Positions 8,685 through 17,637 of a stretch of DNA of 64,000 nucleotides are shown here, in pieces. Below the pieces are notes generated by a model. That model saw nothing but the letters and a program-made list of their open reading frames with translations, ran no database searches and had not been told where the DNA came from. The stretch is from Poseidonibacter ostreae (GTDB lineage: Bacteria > Campylobacterota > Campylobacteria > Campylobacterales > Arcobacteraceae): assembly GCF_009208055.1 (NCBI RefSeq), contig NZ_WFKI01000003.1, positions 1-64,000 of the forward strand. Reading direction: 5' to 3'. Position 1 is the first letter of the stretch. Every line of letters starts with the position of its first letter. The position numbers and the translations under genes were made by a program.

Positions 8685-8839
8685 AGAAAATTTCCTTTAT
8701 TATATTTATATTTTTTGTATTATAATTAAAATAGGATAATTATTGTCTTAATTAAAGAACAATTTTTCAATTATCGCTAATCCTAAGCTATATTCATATT
8801 ATATACTCTTTATTTACTTAAAAAAACTAAAGAGGTATC

Positions 8840-10894
8840 ATGTTTCGTTTAATTTTAATAACATTTTTTATACTTGTATCTTTTAATAACATCCAAGCTT
8901 CTATGACAAAAGATGAACTAACAAAATTCATTGATAAATCTATGAGTATAGGGAAGAAAGATGAAACTCTTCCTATGTGGGAAATATTAGATAAAAATAA
9001 AGAACTTCATTCATTTATATTCGAAACTTTTGATTTAGCACCAATTGCAGGTTTTTCTGGTGGGAAAATGAATATGCTTGTTCAAATGGATATAGAAGGT
9101 AATTTTTTAGACGTACAACTTTTAGAGCAAGATGAACCAGTTTTCGTATCAGGCCTAGGTGTTCTTCCTTTTGTTGAATTTTTACAACAATATAAAAATA
9201 AATCTTTAAAAAATAGTATAAAAGTTGGAGATTTAAAAAGTTCTGGAAACACTGTATACCTCGATGGAGTAAGTAAAGCAACTGCATCTGTAAAAATTGC
9301 AAATGACAGTATCTTAGCCTCAAGTATTAAAATTGCTAAAGAAAAATTATCAGGAGTTGCTCCAAAAGAAATATCCCATCCTAAAAAAGATTTATTAGAA
9401 AAACACACTTGGAAAAGTTTATTAGATAAAAACCTAGTTAAGAATTTAAGAGTTACAAAAGAAGAAGCAGAAAAGCTATTTATAAATAGTGAATACAAGA
9501 ATGAACTTTTAGATGATGAGAGAAGTGAACTTTTTTTAGACCTTTATGTAGCTGATTTAACTATTCCATCTATTGCAAAAAACCTGATAAAACAATCTAC
9601 ACAAGATGAATTAGATGGCCAGATTTTAGAAACAGAAGAAGCAATACTTATTCTTGCAAATGGTGAACATCAAATTTTAAGTGATGACTTTGTAAGAAAT
9701 ACTTCACCAGATACTTTAGAAATACAACAAGAGGGCTTTGCTTTAAATATTAGAGATGGGGACTATGAGATTAATCTATTAGATGGTATACCACAGTTTG
9801 ATCAATCCCTAATTTTACAAGTGGATAAAAGATTTGATTTTGATCCTTCAAGCCCTTGGATATTAAATGCAAAAGTAGTAAGAGGAAATGGAACTTTATA
9901 TTCAACTCCTGTTATAAAAAATTTAAGTTTAGATGTACATATAGATAAAAAGTATTTTGATATAAAGCAAAAAGTAAAAGAGACTCCTCTTTGGCTTTCA
10001 TCAATTTATGAGCAAAAAGAGAAACTCATAATCCTAACTCTACTATTAATAGGACTTTTTATAATTCTTTTTAAATACCAAGTAGTATTAAAAAATCTAC
10101 GATATAAAAGAAGTTTTCTTCTTTTAATCACACTATTTTTTATAGGTTGGTATGGGCAAGGTCAACTTAGTATGGTTACTATTTTAGGTTTAGTAAAAGC
10201 AGTATTAAATTCTCAAAGTTTACAATTTTTATTATATGACCCATTCTCTCTTAAAATTTGGTTCTTCGTTTTAATATCATTAGCTATTTGGGGTAGAGGA
10301 ACTTTTTGTGGCTGGTTATGTCCCTATGGTGTTTTACAAGAATTCTCACACTATATAGGAAGAATGTTAAAGTTTCCAAGAATTAGATTTTCAGAGAATC
10401 TAAATTCTAAACTAGTATATATCAAGTACATTGTACTTGCTTCTTTAATACTTTCAGCTATTTTTGCACCAAATATTACTGAATATTTAATAGAAATAGA
10501 GCCTTTTAAAACTTCAATTACATTAGTATTTGATAGACAATGGCCTTATGTTGTTTATGCACTATTTTGGTTGGTTTTAGGAATGTTCTTATTTAAAGGC
10601 TTTTGTAGATACTTCTGTCCATTAGGAGCTTTTCTTTCATTAATGGGAAGATTACAAACATTAAATTGGTTACCAAGAAGATTTGAGTGTGGGAACCCTT
10701 GTAATAACTGTCATAAAAGCTGTAACTATCAAGCAATAGATAAAAAAAGTGGTGATATAAAATATGCTGAGTGTTTTCAGTGTTTAGACTGTGTTCAAAT
10801 ATATAGTGATGCAGACCTTTGTAAGATATTAAAAAAAGATGCAAAAAAAGAGAAAGATATGCAAATCAAAGATTGGAGAAAAACAAATGGCTAA
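8840..10894 (+). CDS. NosR/NirI-like membrane flavo-iron-sulfur protein
   Basis: Predicted electron-transfer protein passing electrons from quinol or the cytoplasm to a periplasmic reductase. The 684-residue protein has a signal/anchor segment (1-20) and a periplasmic FMN-binding domain (about 60-165). Its VSKATAS motif puts the probable FMN-bearing threonine near residue 148. A beta-rich middle domain, five to six membrane helices from about residue 395, two CxxxCP cytoplasmic motifs (CGWLCPYG, CRYFCPLG) and a ferredoxin-like cysteine cluster (CNNCHKSC, CFQCLDC) complete it. NosR for nitrous oxide reductase is the closest named family, but no nosZ is in the window, so the partner is unknown. 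The downstream ApbE overlaps by 8 bases. Confidence 0.85.
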   Translation: MFRLILITFFILVSFNNIQASMTKDELTKFIDKSMSIGKKDETLPMWEILDKNKELHSFIFETFDLAPIAGFSGGKMNMLVQMDIEGNFLDVQLLEQDEPVFVSGLGVLPFVEFLQQYKNKSLKNSIKVGDLKSSGNTVYLDGVSKATASVKIANDSILASSIKIAKEKLSGVAPKEISHPKKDLLEKHTWKSLLDKNLVKNLRVTKEEAEKLFINSEYKNELLDDERSELFLDLYVADLTIPSIAKNLIKQSTQDELDGQILETEEAILILANGEHQILSDDFVRNTSPDTLEIQQEGFALNIRDGDYEINLLDGIPQFDQSLILQVDKRFDFDPSSPWILNAKVVRGNGTLYSTPVIKNLSLDVHIDKKYFDIKQKVKETPLWLSSIYEQKEKLIILTLLLIGLFIILFKYQVVLKNLRYKRSFLLLITLFFIGWYGQGQLSMVTILGLVKAVLNSQSLQFLLYDPFSLKIWFFVLISLAIWGRGTFCGWLCPYGVLQEFSHYIGRMLKFPRIRFSENLNSKLVYIKYIVLASLILSAIFAPNITEYLIEIEPFKTSITLVFDRQWPYVVYALFWLVLGMFLFKGFCRYFCPLGAFLSLMGRLQTLNWLPRRFECGNPCNNCHKSCNYQAIDKKSGDIKYAECFQCLDCVQIYSDADLCKILKKDAKKEKDMQIKDWRKTNG

Positions 10895-11822
10895 AATTTC
10901 AAGAAGAAAGTTTTTAACAATAGCAGCTAGTTCTTTAAGTCTTTCTCTACCTTTTAATAAATTAAATGCAGATAATAGTAAAGAAGTAGTATGGAGTGGA
11001 GTTGCACTTGGAGCAGAATCCAAGATGACACTATTTCATGAAGATAGATATTATGCAAAGGAAAGTTTAAAAACTTGCATTAACGAGATTAAAAGATTAG
11101 AAAATATATTTAGTCTATTTGATAAAAACTCTTCAATCTCAAAATTAAATAAATATGGTGTTTTAGAAAATCCACCAAAAGAGTTAGTTGAAGTATTAAC
11201 TTTTGCACATGAAATATCTGAAAAGACAAATGGAGCCTTTGATGTTACAGTTCAGCCTTTATGGCTAGCACATGACAAGGCTTTTAAAACAAAAGGCAAT
11301 GATAAAAACCTTAAAAAATATATTAAAAAAGCTTCAAAGTTAGTATCTTGTAAAAATATAATCATAAATAAAAAAGAAATAAATTTTAAAATAAAAGATA
11401 TGAAAATCACTCTAAATGGTATTGCTCAAGGATATATAACAGATAGAATTACAAATATTTTAGAACAAAGAGGCTTTAAAAATGTCCTTATAAATTTAGG
11501 AGAGTTTAATAGCATAGGTGGCCATAAAAATAATAGAGACTGGAATATTGCAACTCCCTATTTAAAAGATATCAAATATTTAAAACTAAATAATAATGCA
11601 ATGGCAAGTTCAGGTGGCTATGGCACAAAATTTAATAAAAAGTATCATCATTTATTTGATACGAAAACGGGAACAAGTGCAAACTATATAAAAGCAGTTA
11701 CGGTAAAAGCAGAAAATGCAATGCTAGCAGATGCATTAGCCACAGCTTTTTGTGTAATGCCTAAAGAAAAAAGTAAGAAATTAAAAAATATATATCCCAA
11801 TATTGAGATATATACTTCTTAA
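10887..11822 (+). CDS. apbE: FAD:protein FMN transferase, ApbE family, with Tat signal
   Basis: Transfers FMN from FAD to a threonine of exported flavoproteins. I start it at ATG 10887 (ribosome site GGAGA), not at an upstream in-frame ATG, because this gives a twin-arginine signal (SRRKFLT followed by a hydrophobic stretch). That places the enzyme in the periplasm, where the NosR-like FMN domain lies. Family motifs NGIAQGYITD, ASSGGYGTKF and HHLFDTKTG are present. At 311 residues it is a normal ApbE length. It overlaps the NosR-like gene, so it very likely flavinylates that protein. Confidence 0.92.
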   Translation: MAKISRRKFLTIAASSLSLSLPFNKLNADNSKEVVWSGVALGAESKMTLFHEDRYYAKESLKTCINEIKRLENIFSLFDKNSSISKLNKYGVLENPPKELVEVLTFAHEISEKTNGAFDVTVQPLWLAHDKAFKTKGNDKNLKKYIKKASKLVSCKNIIINKKEINFKIKDMKITLNGIAQGYITDRITNILEQRGFKNVLINLGEFNSIGGHKNNRDWNIATPYLKDIKYLKLNNNAMASSGGYGTKFNKKYHHLFDTKTGTSANYIKAVTVKAENAMLADALATAFCVMPKEKSKKLKNIYPNIEIYTS

Positions 11823-11852
11823 AGTATTAGTGATTATTCACCAATACTTTTC
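11821..11852. terminator. Convergent hairpin between apbE and thiC
   Basis: AAAGTATT / AATACTTT arms with further partial pairing (AGTG/CACC) overlap both gene ends and are followed by a short T-run on the plus side. Probable shared terminator, weaker than the others. Confidence 0.5.
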
Positions 11853-13186
11853 ATTGCTTCACCATGTTCAGAAACAATTTTTTGTGTAATTTTATATGAA
11901 CAAAATTTTGGTCCACACATAGAACAAAACTCAGCTTCTTTAAATACATCTTGAGGAAGAGTTTCATCATGATACTCTTTAGCTCTCTCAGGGTCTAAAC
12001 AAAGTTCAAATTGCTTATTCCAATCAAAACCATATCTTGCATCAGACATTTCATCATCAATATCTCTTGCACCTTTTCTACCTCTTGCTATATCAGCAGC
12101 ATGAGCAGCAATTTTATATGCAATAATACCTTCTCTTACATCTTTAGCATTTGGTAAACCTAAGTGCTCTTTTGGTGTTACATAACATAACATACTAGCT
12201 CCATGCCATCCACCAACAGCTGCACCAATTGCAGATGAAATATGGTCATAACCAGCAGCAATATCAGTTACTAATGGTCCTAAGATATAAAAAGGAGCTT
12301 CATGACAATACTCTTTTTCTAACTTCATATTTCTTTCAATTTGATTTAAAGGAACATGACCAGGACCTTCAATCATAACTTGAACATCTTTTTCCCAAGC
12401 TCTTAATGTTAATTCACCTAAAACTTTAAGTTCTGATAATTGAGCAGGATCTGAAGCATCAGCTAAACATCCAGGTCTTAAACTATCACCTAAAGATAAA
12501 GAAACATCATACTTAGCACAGATTTCTAAAATATCATCAAATGCTTCATAAAATGGGTTTTCTTTGTGGTAATGCATCATCCATGCAGCCATTAAAGAAC
12601 CACCACGTGATACTATTCCCATTTTTCTTTTTGCAACATTTGGCATATTTTCAAGTAGGAAACCTGCGTGAATTGTAAAGTAAGAAACACCTTGTTGTGC
12701 TTGTTTTTCTAAAACTTTTAACATAACATCAATAGATAAATCTTCAATCTTATCTTTACAATCATGTAAAATTTGATAAATTGGAACGGTTCCAATAGGT
12801 ACTGTTGAATGTTCTACAACAGCTGTTCTAATAGCATCTAAATCTCCACCTGTACTTAAATCCATAATAGTATCAGCACCATATTTTAAACATACATCAA
12901 CTTTTTCAATTTCTCCATTAATATCTGAAGCAACTGCAGAAGAACCGATGTTTGCATTAATTTTACATGATGAGGCAATTCCAATTGACATTGGAACTAG
13001 GTGTTTATGATTTACGTTTGCAGGAATAATTAATCTTCCTCTTTCAATCTCACTTCGTACAAGCTCTGGATCAATTTTTTCAACTTTTGCAACATACTCC
13101 ATATCACCAGTAATGATACCTTGTTTTGCATAATACATTTGTGTTCTAATTTTATCGTCTTTATGATTTTCTAACCATTCTCTCAT
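11834..13186 (-). CDS. thiC: Phosphomethylpyrimidine synthase
   Basis: Radical-SAM enzyme converting aminoimidazole ribotide to hydroxymethylpyrimidine phosphate for thiamine. The 450-residue protein carries the C-terminal cluster motif CSMCGPKFCS, MIEGPGHVPLNQ and the PIGTVPIYQ region. It is the short bacterial form lacking the extra N-terminal domain of longer ThiC. A ribosome site AGGATTT precedes the ATG. No THI-box is visible in its 160-base upstream region, although one occurs 1.7 kb away in front of tenA. Confidence 0.96.
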   Translation of the reverse strand: MREWLENHKDDKIRTQMYYAKQGIITGDMEYVAKVEKIDPELVRSEIERGRLIIPANVNHKHLVPMSIGIASSCKINANIGSSAVASDINGEIEKVDVCLKYGADTIMDLSTGGDLDAIRTAVVEHSTVPIGTVPIYQILHDCKDKIEDLSIDVMLKVLEKQAQQGVSYFTIHAGFLLENMPNVAKRKMGIVSRGGSLMAAWMMHYHKENPFYEAFDDILEICAKYDVSLSLGDSLRPGCLADASDPAQLSELKVLGELTLRAWEKDVQVMIEGPGHVPLNQIERNMKLEKEYCHEAPFYILGPLVTDIAAGYDHISSAIGAAVGGWHGASMLCYVTPKEHLGLPNAKDVREGIIAYKIAAHAADIARGRKGARDIDDEMSDARYGFDWNKQFELCLDPERAKEYHDETLPQDVFKEAEFCSMCGPKFCSYKITQKIVSEHGEAMKSIGE

Positions 13187-13347
13187 TTTTAAAATCCTAT
13201 TAATATATGTTTATTTTATTTATTTTTGAGTTTGAGTATATCAAAATATTTTTAGAGAAACTTAATAATCGAGAATAATTTTATTTACAATGATTAATGC
13301 TAATATTTGATACATGTTTTTAGTTCTTTTATTATATTATATTAGCT

Positions 13348-14085
13348 ATGGACAATAACTTTATAGCTCAAATACAAAATTTAAACCTTGATTTTAAAGG
13401 TAAAAAACTATTTAAAAATCTAAACTTTAATATTCTAGAAAACAAAAGTACTGCCTTACTAGGAAGTTCAGGAGTTGGAAAATCAACCCTACTTAGATGC
13501 ATAGCTGATTTAGAAAAAGAAAATATCACTAATGGGGAAATAGTATTAAAAAAAGGTGTTAGTATAGCTTGGCTTAGTCAAGAAAACTCACTATATCCTT
13601 GGCTTAGTATTTTAGATAATGTACAATTGTATCATCATTTAAAAGGAAGCAAGTCAGCGCAAACTTTACAAAAAGCAAAAGAACTTTTAAGCCAAGTAAA
13701 TATGTCTGAACACGTAGATAAAAAAACTTATGAATTATCAGGTGGACAAAAACAAAGAGTTGCATTAGCAAGAACACTTATGCAAGATGCAAATTTTATT
13801 TTGATGGATGAACCTTTTTCAGCACTAGATGCAATTACAAAAATTCAACTACAAGATTTAACTTGTCATTTGTTAAAAGATAAAACTATTTTACTTGTAA
13901 CTCATGACCCACAAGAAGCTATAAAACTAGCAAATCATATTTATATTTTAAAAAATCAACCAGTTATTTTAGAAGAAGTGGCTTCCTTACAAGGAGATTT
14001 ACCTCATAAACTTTCAAATGAAAAACTATGGAATTTACAAGATGAGTTAATATCTAAACTTCAAGATAAAGAAAGTCAAGTATGA
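13348..14085 (+). CDS. thiZ: ABC transporter ATPase, probably thiamine-precursor uptake
   Basis: ATPase of a NitT/TauT-type importer. Walker A is GSSGVGKST, the Q-loop is SQENSLYPW, the signature is LSGGQKQR, and Walker B is ILMDEPFSALD; total 245 residues. The downstream permease overlaps by 4 bases, and a TPP riboswitch, tenA and a THI5-like binding protein follow. So the substrate is most likely a pyrimidine thiamine precursor (formylamino-HMP), as in ThiXYZ. The gene name is inferred from this context, not from sequence alone. Confidence 0.85.
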   Translation: MDNNFIAQIQNLNLDFKGKKLFKNLNFNILENKSTALLGSSGVGKSTLLRCIADLEKENITNGEIVLKKGVSIAWLSQENSLYPWLSILDNVQLYHHLKGSKSAQTLQKAKELLSQVNMSEHVDKKTYELSGGQKQRVALARTLMQDANFILMDEPFSALDAITKIQLQDLTCHLLKDKTILLVTHDPQEAIKLANHIYILKNQPVILEEVASLQGDLPHKLSNEKLWNLQDELISKLQDKESQV

Positions 14086-14828
14086 AAAAGTTTTTTAAAA
14101 TACTACTTCCTATTATATTTTTATTTATTTTGTGGCAAAGTATTATTGTAATTTTTGATTTACCACACTATATACTTCCAAAACCAACAGATGTATTTTC
14201 TCAATTAATAAATCAATATAGCTTACTTTGGGAGCATACCCAAACTACACTAATAGAGATAATTCTTGGAATAATTCTTGGTTGTATTTTTGGTCTGGGT
14301 TCTGCTTTTACCTTACTTTATTTTAAAAAAATTGAAAAATATTTACTTCCAATACTCGTAATCTCTCAAGCCATTCCAGTATTTGCAATAGCACCTCTTT
14401 TAGTTTTATGGTTTGGTTATGGAATGGCTTCAAAAATAGTTATGACAGTAATTATAATATATTTTCCAATTACAACTGCTTGCTATGATGGTCTAAAAAA
14501 TACACCAAAACAATGGCTTCAACTAGCACATACATATAAACTATCTGCTTTTCAAACTCTATTTAAAGTACGATTTAAAGCAAGCTTGCCCTCTTTAGCC
14601 TCTGGACTTAAAATAGCTGTTTGTATTGCACCTATTGGAGCAGTTATAGGTGAATGGGTTGGTTCTTCAAAAGGACTTGGGTATTTAATGTTACATGCAA
14701 ATGCAAGAATGCAGATTGATTTAATGTTTTCTGCACTTTTTATACTAGTTATAATGACATTAAGTATCTACTTTTTAACTGATTTTCTAACAAAGAAATT
14801 TATACCTTGGGCTTCACATTTACATTAA
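14082..14828 (+). CDS. thiX: ABC transporter permease, probably thiamine-precursor uptake
   Basis: Inner-membrane channel subunit, 248 residues with about six membrane helices and a binding-protein-dependent transport domain (EAA-type loop around GLKIAVCIAPIGAVIGEWVG). Its ATG overlaps the stop of the ATPase gene (ATGA), showing translational coupling. It lies directly upstream of the TPP riboswitch that precedes tenA and thiY, which would supply the periplasmic subunit. The transport substrate is inferred from this neighbourhood. Confidence 0.87.
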   Translation: MKKFFKILLPIIFLFILWQSIIVIFDLPHYILPKPTDVFSQLINQYSLLWEHTQTTLIEIILGIILGCIFGLGSAFTLLYFKKIEKYLLPILVISQAIPVFAIAPLLVLWFGYGMASKIVMTVIIIYFPITTACYDGLKNTPKQWLQLAHTYKLSAFQTLFKVRFKASLPSLASGLKIAVCIAPIGAVIGEWVGSSKGLGYLMLHANARMQIDLMFSALFILVIMTLSIYFLTDFLTKKFIPWASHLH

Positions 14829-14869
14829 ATTGACTTAAATTTCTTTTTGTGATAAGATTTAATTTCTTA

Positions 14870-14955
14870 ATATATAGGGAGCTTATAAATAGGCTGAGAG
14901 GGAGTTTTGAACTTCGACCTTTGAACCTGATCTAGGTAATTCTAGCGTAGGGATT
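14870..14955 (+). promoter_or_regulatory. TPP riboswitch (THI-box)
   Basis: The aptamer core motifs occur in order: GGGAGC, GGCTGAGAGG, ACCTTTGAACCTGATCTAGG and GCGTAGGGA, matching the thiamine pyrophosphate aptamer. A 6-bp hairpin (ATTTGT/ACAAAT) followed by T5 at 14953-14975 could be the expression platform. It controls tenA and thiY, not the upstream ATPase and permease genes. Confidence 0.94.
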
Positions 14956-15029
14956 TGTTTTACAAATGTATTTTTATACTTCAAATTTTGTCTATCTTTA
15001 TCTTGTATTTAAGAATTTAAAGGAGAGAT

Positions 15030-15683
15030 ATGACTATCACACAAAATCTTATCAAAAATTCAAAACCTTATTGGGATGATTATATTAAACATGAATTTGT
15101 ACAACAACTTGCTAATGGAACCTTAAAGCTTGAAAATTTTCAACACTATTTAAAACAAGACTATATTTACTTATTTCATTACTCAAGGGCATTTGCACTT
15201 GCTATGTACAAAAGTGAAAATTTTGAGCAAATGAATTTTTCACGAAATGCTTTAAACTCTATACTAGATGAAATTCAACTTCATATAAATTATTGTAAAG
15301 AGTTTGGAATAGATGAAAAATCTATATATGAAGAAAAAGAATCTCCTGCTTGTGTAGCTTACACTAGATATGTGCTTGATTGTGGGTTAAGTGGTGATTT
15401 AACACAACTTTATGCAGGATTAATACCTTGTTTTGTAGGTTACGCAAAAGTAGCTGATTATATCACAGAAAATAATTTAAGTGTAGCAAATAACCCATAT
15501 CAATCCTGGATAGATATGTACTCTTCAAAAGAGTATCAAGAAGCTGCAAATGATGCAAGAGAGTTTTTTGAAGAGTTATGCAAAGACTTATGCGAAAAAC
15601 AAATGGAAAAGATACAAGATATTTTTACAACAGCAACACGTATGGAAATATCTTTTTGGCAAATGGGCTTAGACCTATCATAA
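15030..15683 (+). CDS. tenA: TenA family thiaminase II / aminopyrimidine aminohydrolase
   Basis: Hydrolyses amino-HMP (thiamine salvage) or cleaves thiamine. The 217-residue all-helical protein shows the family blocks HEFVQQLANGTL and FQHYLKQDYIYLFHYSRAFA, and the catalytic-cysteine block LIPCFVGYAKV (about residue 130). The ribosome site is AAAGGAGAG. It lies under the TPP riboswitch and 24 bases before the binding-protein gene, so the two genes make a thiamine-repressed salvage unit. Confidence 0.93.
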   Translation: MTITQNLIKNSKPYWDDYIKHEFVQQLANGTLKLENFQHYLKQDYIYLFHYSRAFALAMYKSENFEQMNFSRNALNSILDEIQLHINYCKEFGIDEKSIYEEKESPACVAYTRYVLDCGLSGDLTQLYAGLIPCFVGYAKVADYITENNLSVANNPYQSWIDMYSSKEYQEAANDAREFFEELCKDLCEKQMEKIQDIFTTATRMEISFWQMGLDLS

Positions 15684-15707
15684 CAACAAATAAAAAAGGC
15701 AAAAAAC

Positions 15708-16655
15708 ATGAAAAAAATAATATCAAAAATAACACTTAGTTTAATACTTTTAAGTTCAACTGCATTTGCAGATAAAGAAAAAGTTAGCTTACTTTTAGAT
15801 TGGTTTGTAAATCCTGACCATGCAGCAATTATAATTGCACAGCAAAAAGGTTTCTTTGAAAAAAACAATCTTGAAGTAGAGATTATTGAACCAGCAGATC
15901 CATCAATGCCTCCAAAATTAGTGGCTGCAAAAAAAGCTGATTTAGCAGTTGATTATCAACCACAACTTCAAATGCAAGTAGCAGCAGGTTTACCACTAGT
16001 TAGAATTGCAACACTTGTCGATTCTCCACTTAATAGTTTAGTAGTACTAAAAAATGGCGATATAAAGAAAATAGAAGATTTAAAAGGTAAAAAAGTAGGA
16101 TACTCTGTAAGTGGATTTGAAACTGCACTATTAGATTCTATGTTAAAATCAGTAAATTTATCAGCAAAAGATGTAGAACTTATAAATGTAAATTGGTCAT
16201 TATCTCCATCTTTAATGAGTAAACAAGTTGATGCAGTAATTGGAGCTTTTAGAAACTTTGAATTAAATCAACTACAAATAGAGAAGCACGAAGGAGTTGC
16301 ATTTTTTCCAGAAAATTATGGAGTTCCAAAATATGATGAACTTATAGTTGTAGCAAATAAAGATAACGCAACATCTGAAAAATATAAAAACTTTGTAAAA
16401 GCCTTACAAGAAGCTACAAAATATTTAAAAGAAAATCCAAAAAAATCTTGGGAAGCTTTTGTTAGCTATAAACCAAAAGAGTTAAATAATAAGTTAAATA
16501 CTCTTGCATGGAGTGATACATTACCTTATTTAGCAAAAAATCCTGCAACTTTTGATAAAGAGGTATATAAACAAATGGCTACTTTTATGAAAGAAAACAA
16601 ACTTGTAAAAACTTTACCAAATATAGATGAGTATGCTAAAGAGATATTAAAATAA
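15708..16655 (+). CDS. thiY: Thiamine-precursor-binding periplasmic protein (NMT1/THI5-like)
   Basis: Solute-binding subunit for the transporter encoded just upstream. A Sec signal peptide (about residues 1-21, ending TAFA) precedes an NMT1/THI5-like domain with VSLLLDWFVNPDHAA and YQPQLQMQVAAGLP. The protein is 315 residues, the usual length. It lacks the Cys-rich CCCFC motif of eukaryotic HMP synthases, so it is a transporter subunit. It is transcribed with tenA under the TPP riboswitch. Confidence 0.88.
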   Translation: MKKIISKITLSLILLSSTAFADKEKVSLLLDWFVNPDHAAIIIAQQKGFFEKNNLEVEIIEPADPSMPPKLVAAKKADLAVDYQPQLQMQVAAGLPLVRIATLVDSPLNSLVVLKNGDIKKIEDLKGKKVGYSVSGFETALLDSMLKSVNLSAKDVELINVNWSLSPSLMSKQVDAVIGAFRNFELNQLQIEKHEGVAFFPENYGVPKYDELIVVANKDNATSEKYKNFVKALQEATKYLKENPKKSWEAFVSYKPKELNNKLNTLAWSDTLPYLAKNPATFDKEVYKQMATFMKENKLVKTLPNIDEYAKEILK

Positions 16656-16758
16656 GGCTTAGAGAAACAATAAAATAAATTATTTATTCAATTTAAAAGT
16701 AGTAAAAACACGATATAATAAATACATTTAAAAAAGTTGTTGATGAATTAGGAATATT

Positions 16759-17580
16759 ATGAAGAAAAAGTTAGTACAAAAAATAGATTCCCTACCCCCT
16801 TTGCCAGGTAGTATTATAGAGTTAGATGATTTTAAAAAAGTAAAAAACTCTACACCTGAAAAGCTTGTAAAAATTATAGAACAAGACCCTTTAATGGTTA
16901 CTACTATTTTAAGAGTTGCGAACTCCTCTATGTTTGGTTTTAGAAGTAAGGTTGATACCTTAAGTAGAGCTATACATTTATTAGGAATGAATTTTACAAT
17001 CTCAGTTGCAATGGGAACTTTAATTCAAGATACTCTGAAATCTAATCTTTGTGCATATGCAGTAACAACTGATGATTTTATGTTTTCAAGCGCATTAGCT
17101 AGTAAAATTGTTAATACATGGATATCAAGTATTGATTTTGATTTAAAAGATGAATTACTACTTCCTGCTTTTTTACAAGAGACAGGTAAGTTTGTAATTT
17201 CTGAGGTAATACAAGAAAATAAACAAACAGAAGAGTTTCTAGATTGTTTAAATAAAAATGATGATATGACACTTTGTGAAGAAGAGTTTGTGGGGTATAG
17301 CTGTGCTAGAATTACTGCAAATATTTTTAAAAACTGGTCCTTAGGTCATAACTTAGTATTTTCAATTGGATTTGTTGGTGATTTAAAGAACTGTCCTAAA
17401 GAATTTATTAAAAAAGTACAAATTCTTGAGATTATTAAAATCTTAACAAATATTAGAGAACCTCTTAGCCATAAGGCTATTGAGAAAGCTGTTGAAAAGG
17501 TTATTGAATATAAATTAGACTTAGAACACTTTGTTAATGCAATAGATGCAATAAAAGAAGAGCTAGGTAAAAATTCTTAA
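16759..17580 (+). CDS. HDOD-domain signalling protein
   Basis: Single-domain HDOD protein of 273 residues. HDOD domains resemble HD phosphohydrolases but lack the catalytic pair; they act in signalling and biofilm or chemotaxis control, with unknown ligand. Diagnostic features are the N-terminal LPPLPGSI, IIEQDPLMVTTILRVANSSMFG and the helix with LSRAIHLLGM. An AGGAATATT ribosome site precedes the ATG. No partner domain (GGDEF, EAL or kinase) is attached. It is followed by ispDF after 57 bases, so it may have a separate promoter. Confidence 0.88.
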   Translation: MKKKLVQKIDSLPPLPGSIIELDDFKKVKNSTPEKLVKIIEQDPLMVTTILRVANSSMFGFRSKVDTLSRAIHLLGMNFTISVAMGTLIQDTLKSNLCAYAVTTDDFMFSSALASKIVNTWISSIDFDLKDELLLPAFLQETGKFVISEVIQENKQTEEFLDCLNKNDDMTLCEEEFVGYSCARITANIFKNWSLGHNLVFSIGFVGDLKNCPKEFIKKVQILEIIKILTNIREPLSHKAIEKAVEKVIEYKLDLEHFVNAIDAIKEELGKNS

Positions 17581-17637
17581 CTTATGCGTAAGTAACATTT
17601 AACTATAATATGTAACTTTTTTACACAAGGGACTAAT

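Noticed and set aside
8458..8739. Open frame antisense to mrp
   Set aside because: It is on the opposite strand of a well-conserved gene, without a ribosome site or recognisable protein.
13187..13347. Riboswitch upstream of thiC
   Set aside because: Neither CTGAGA nor CCTGATC motifs occur on the minus strand here.
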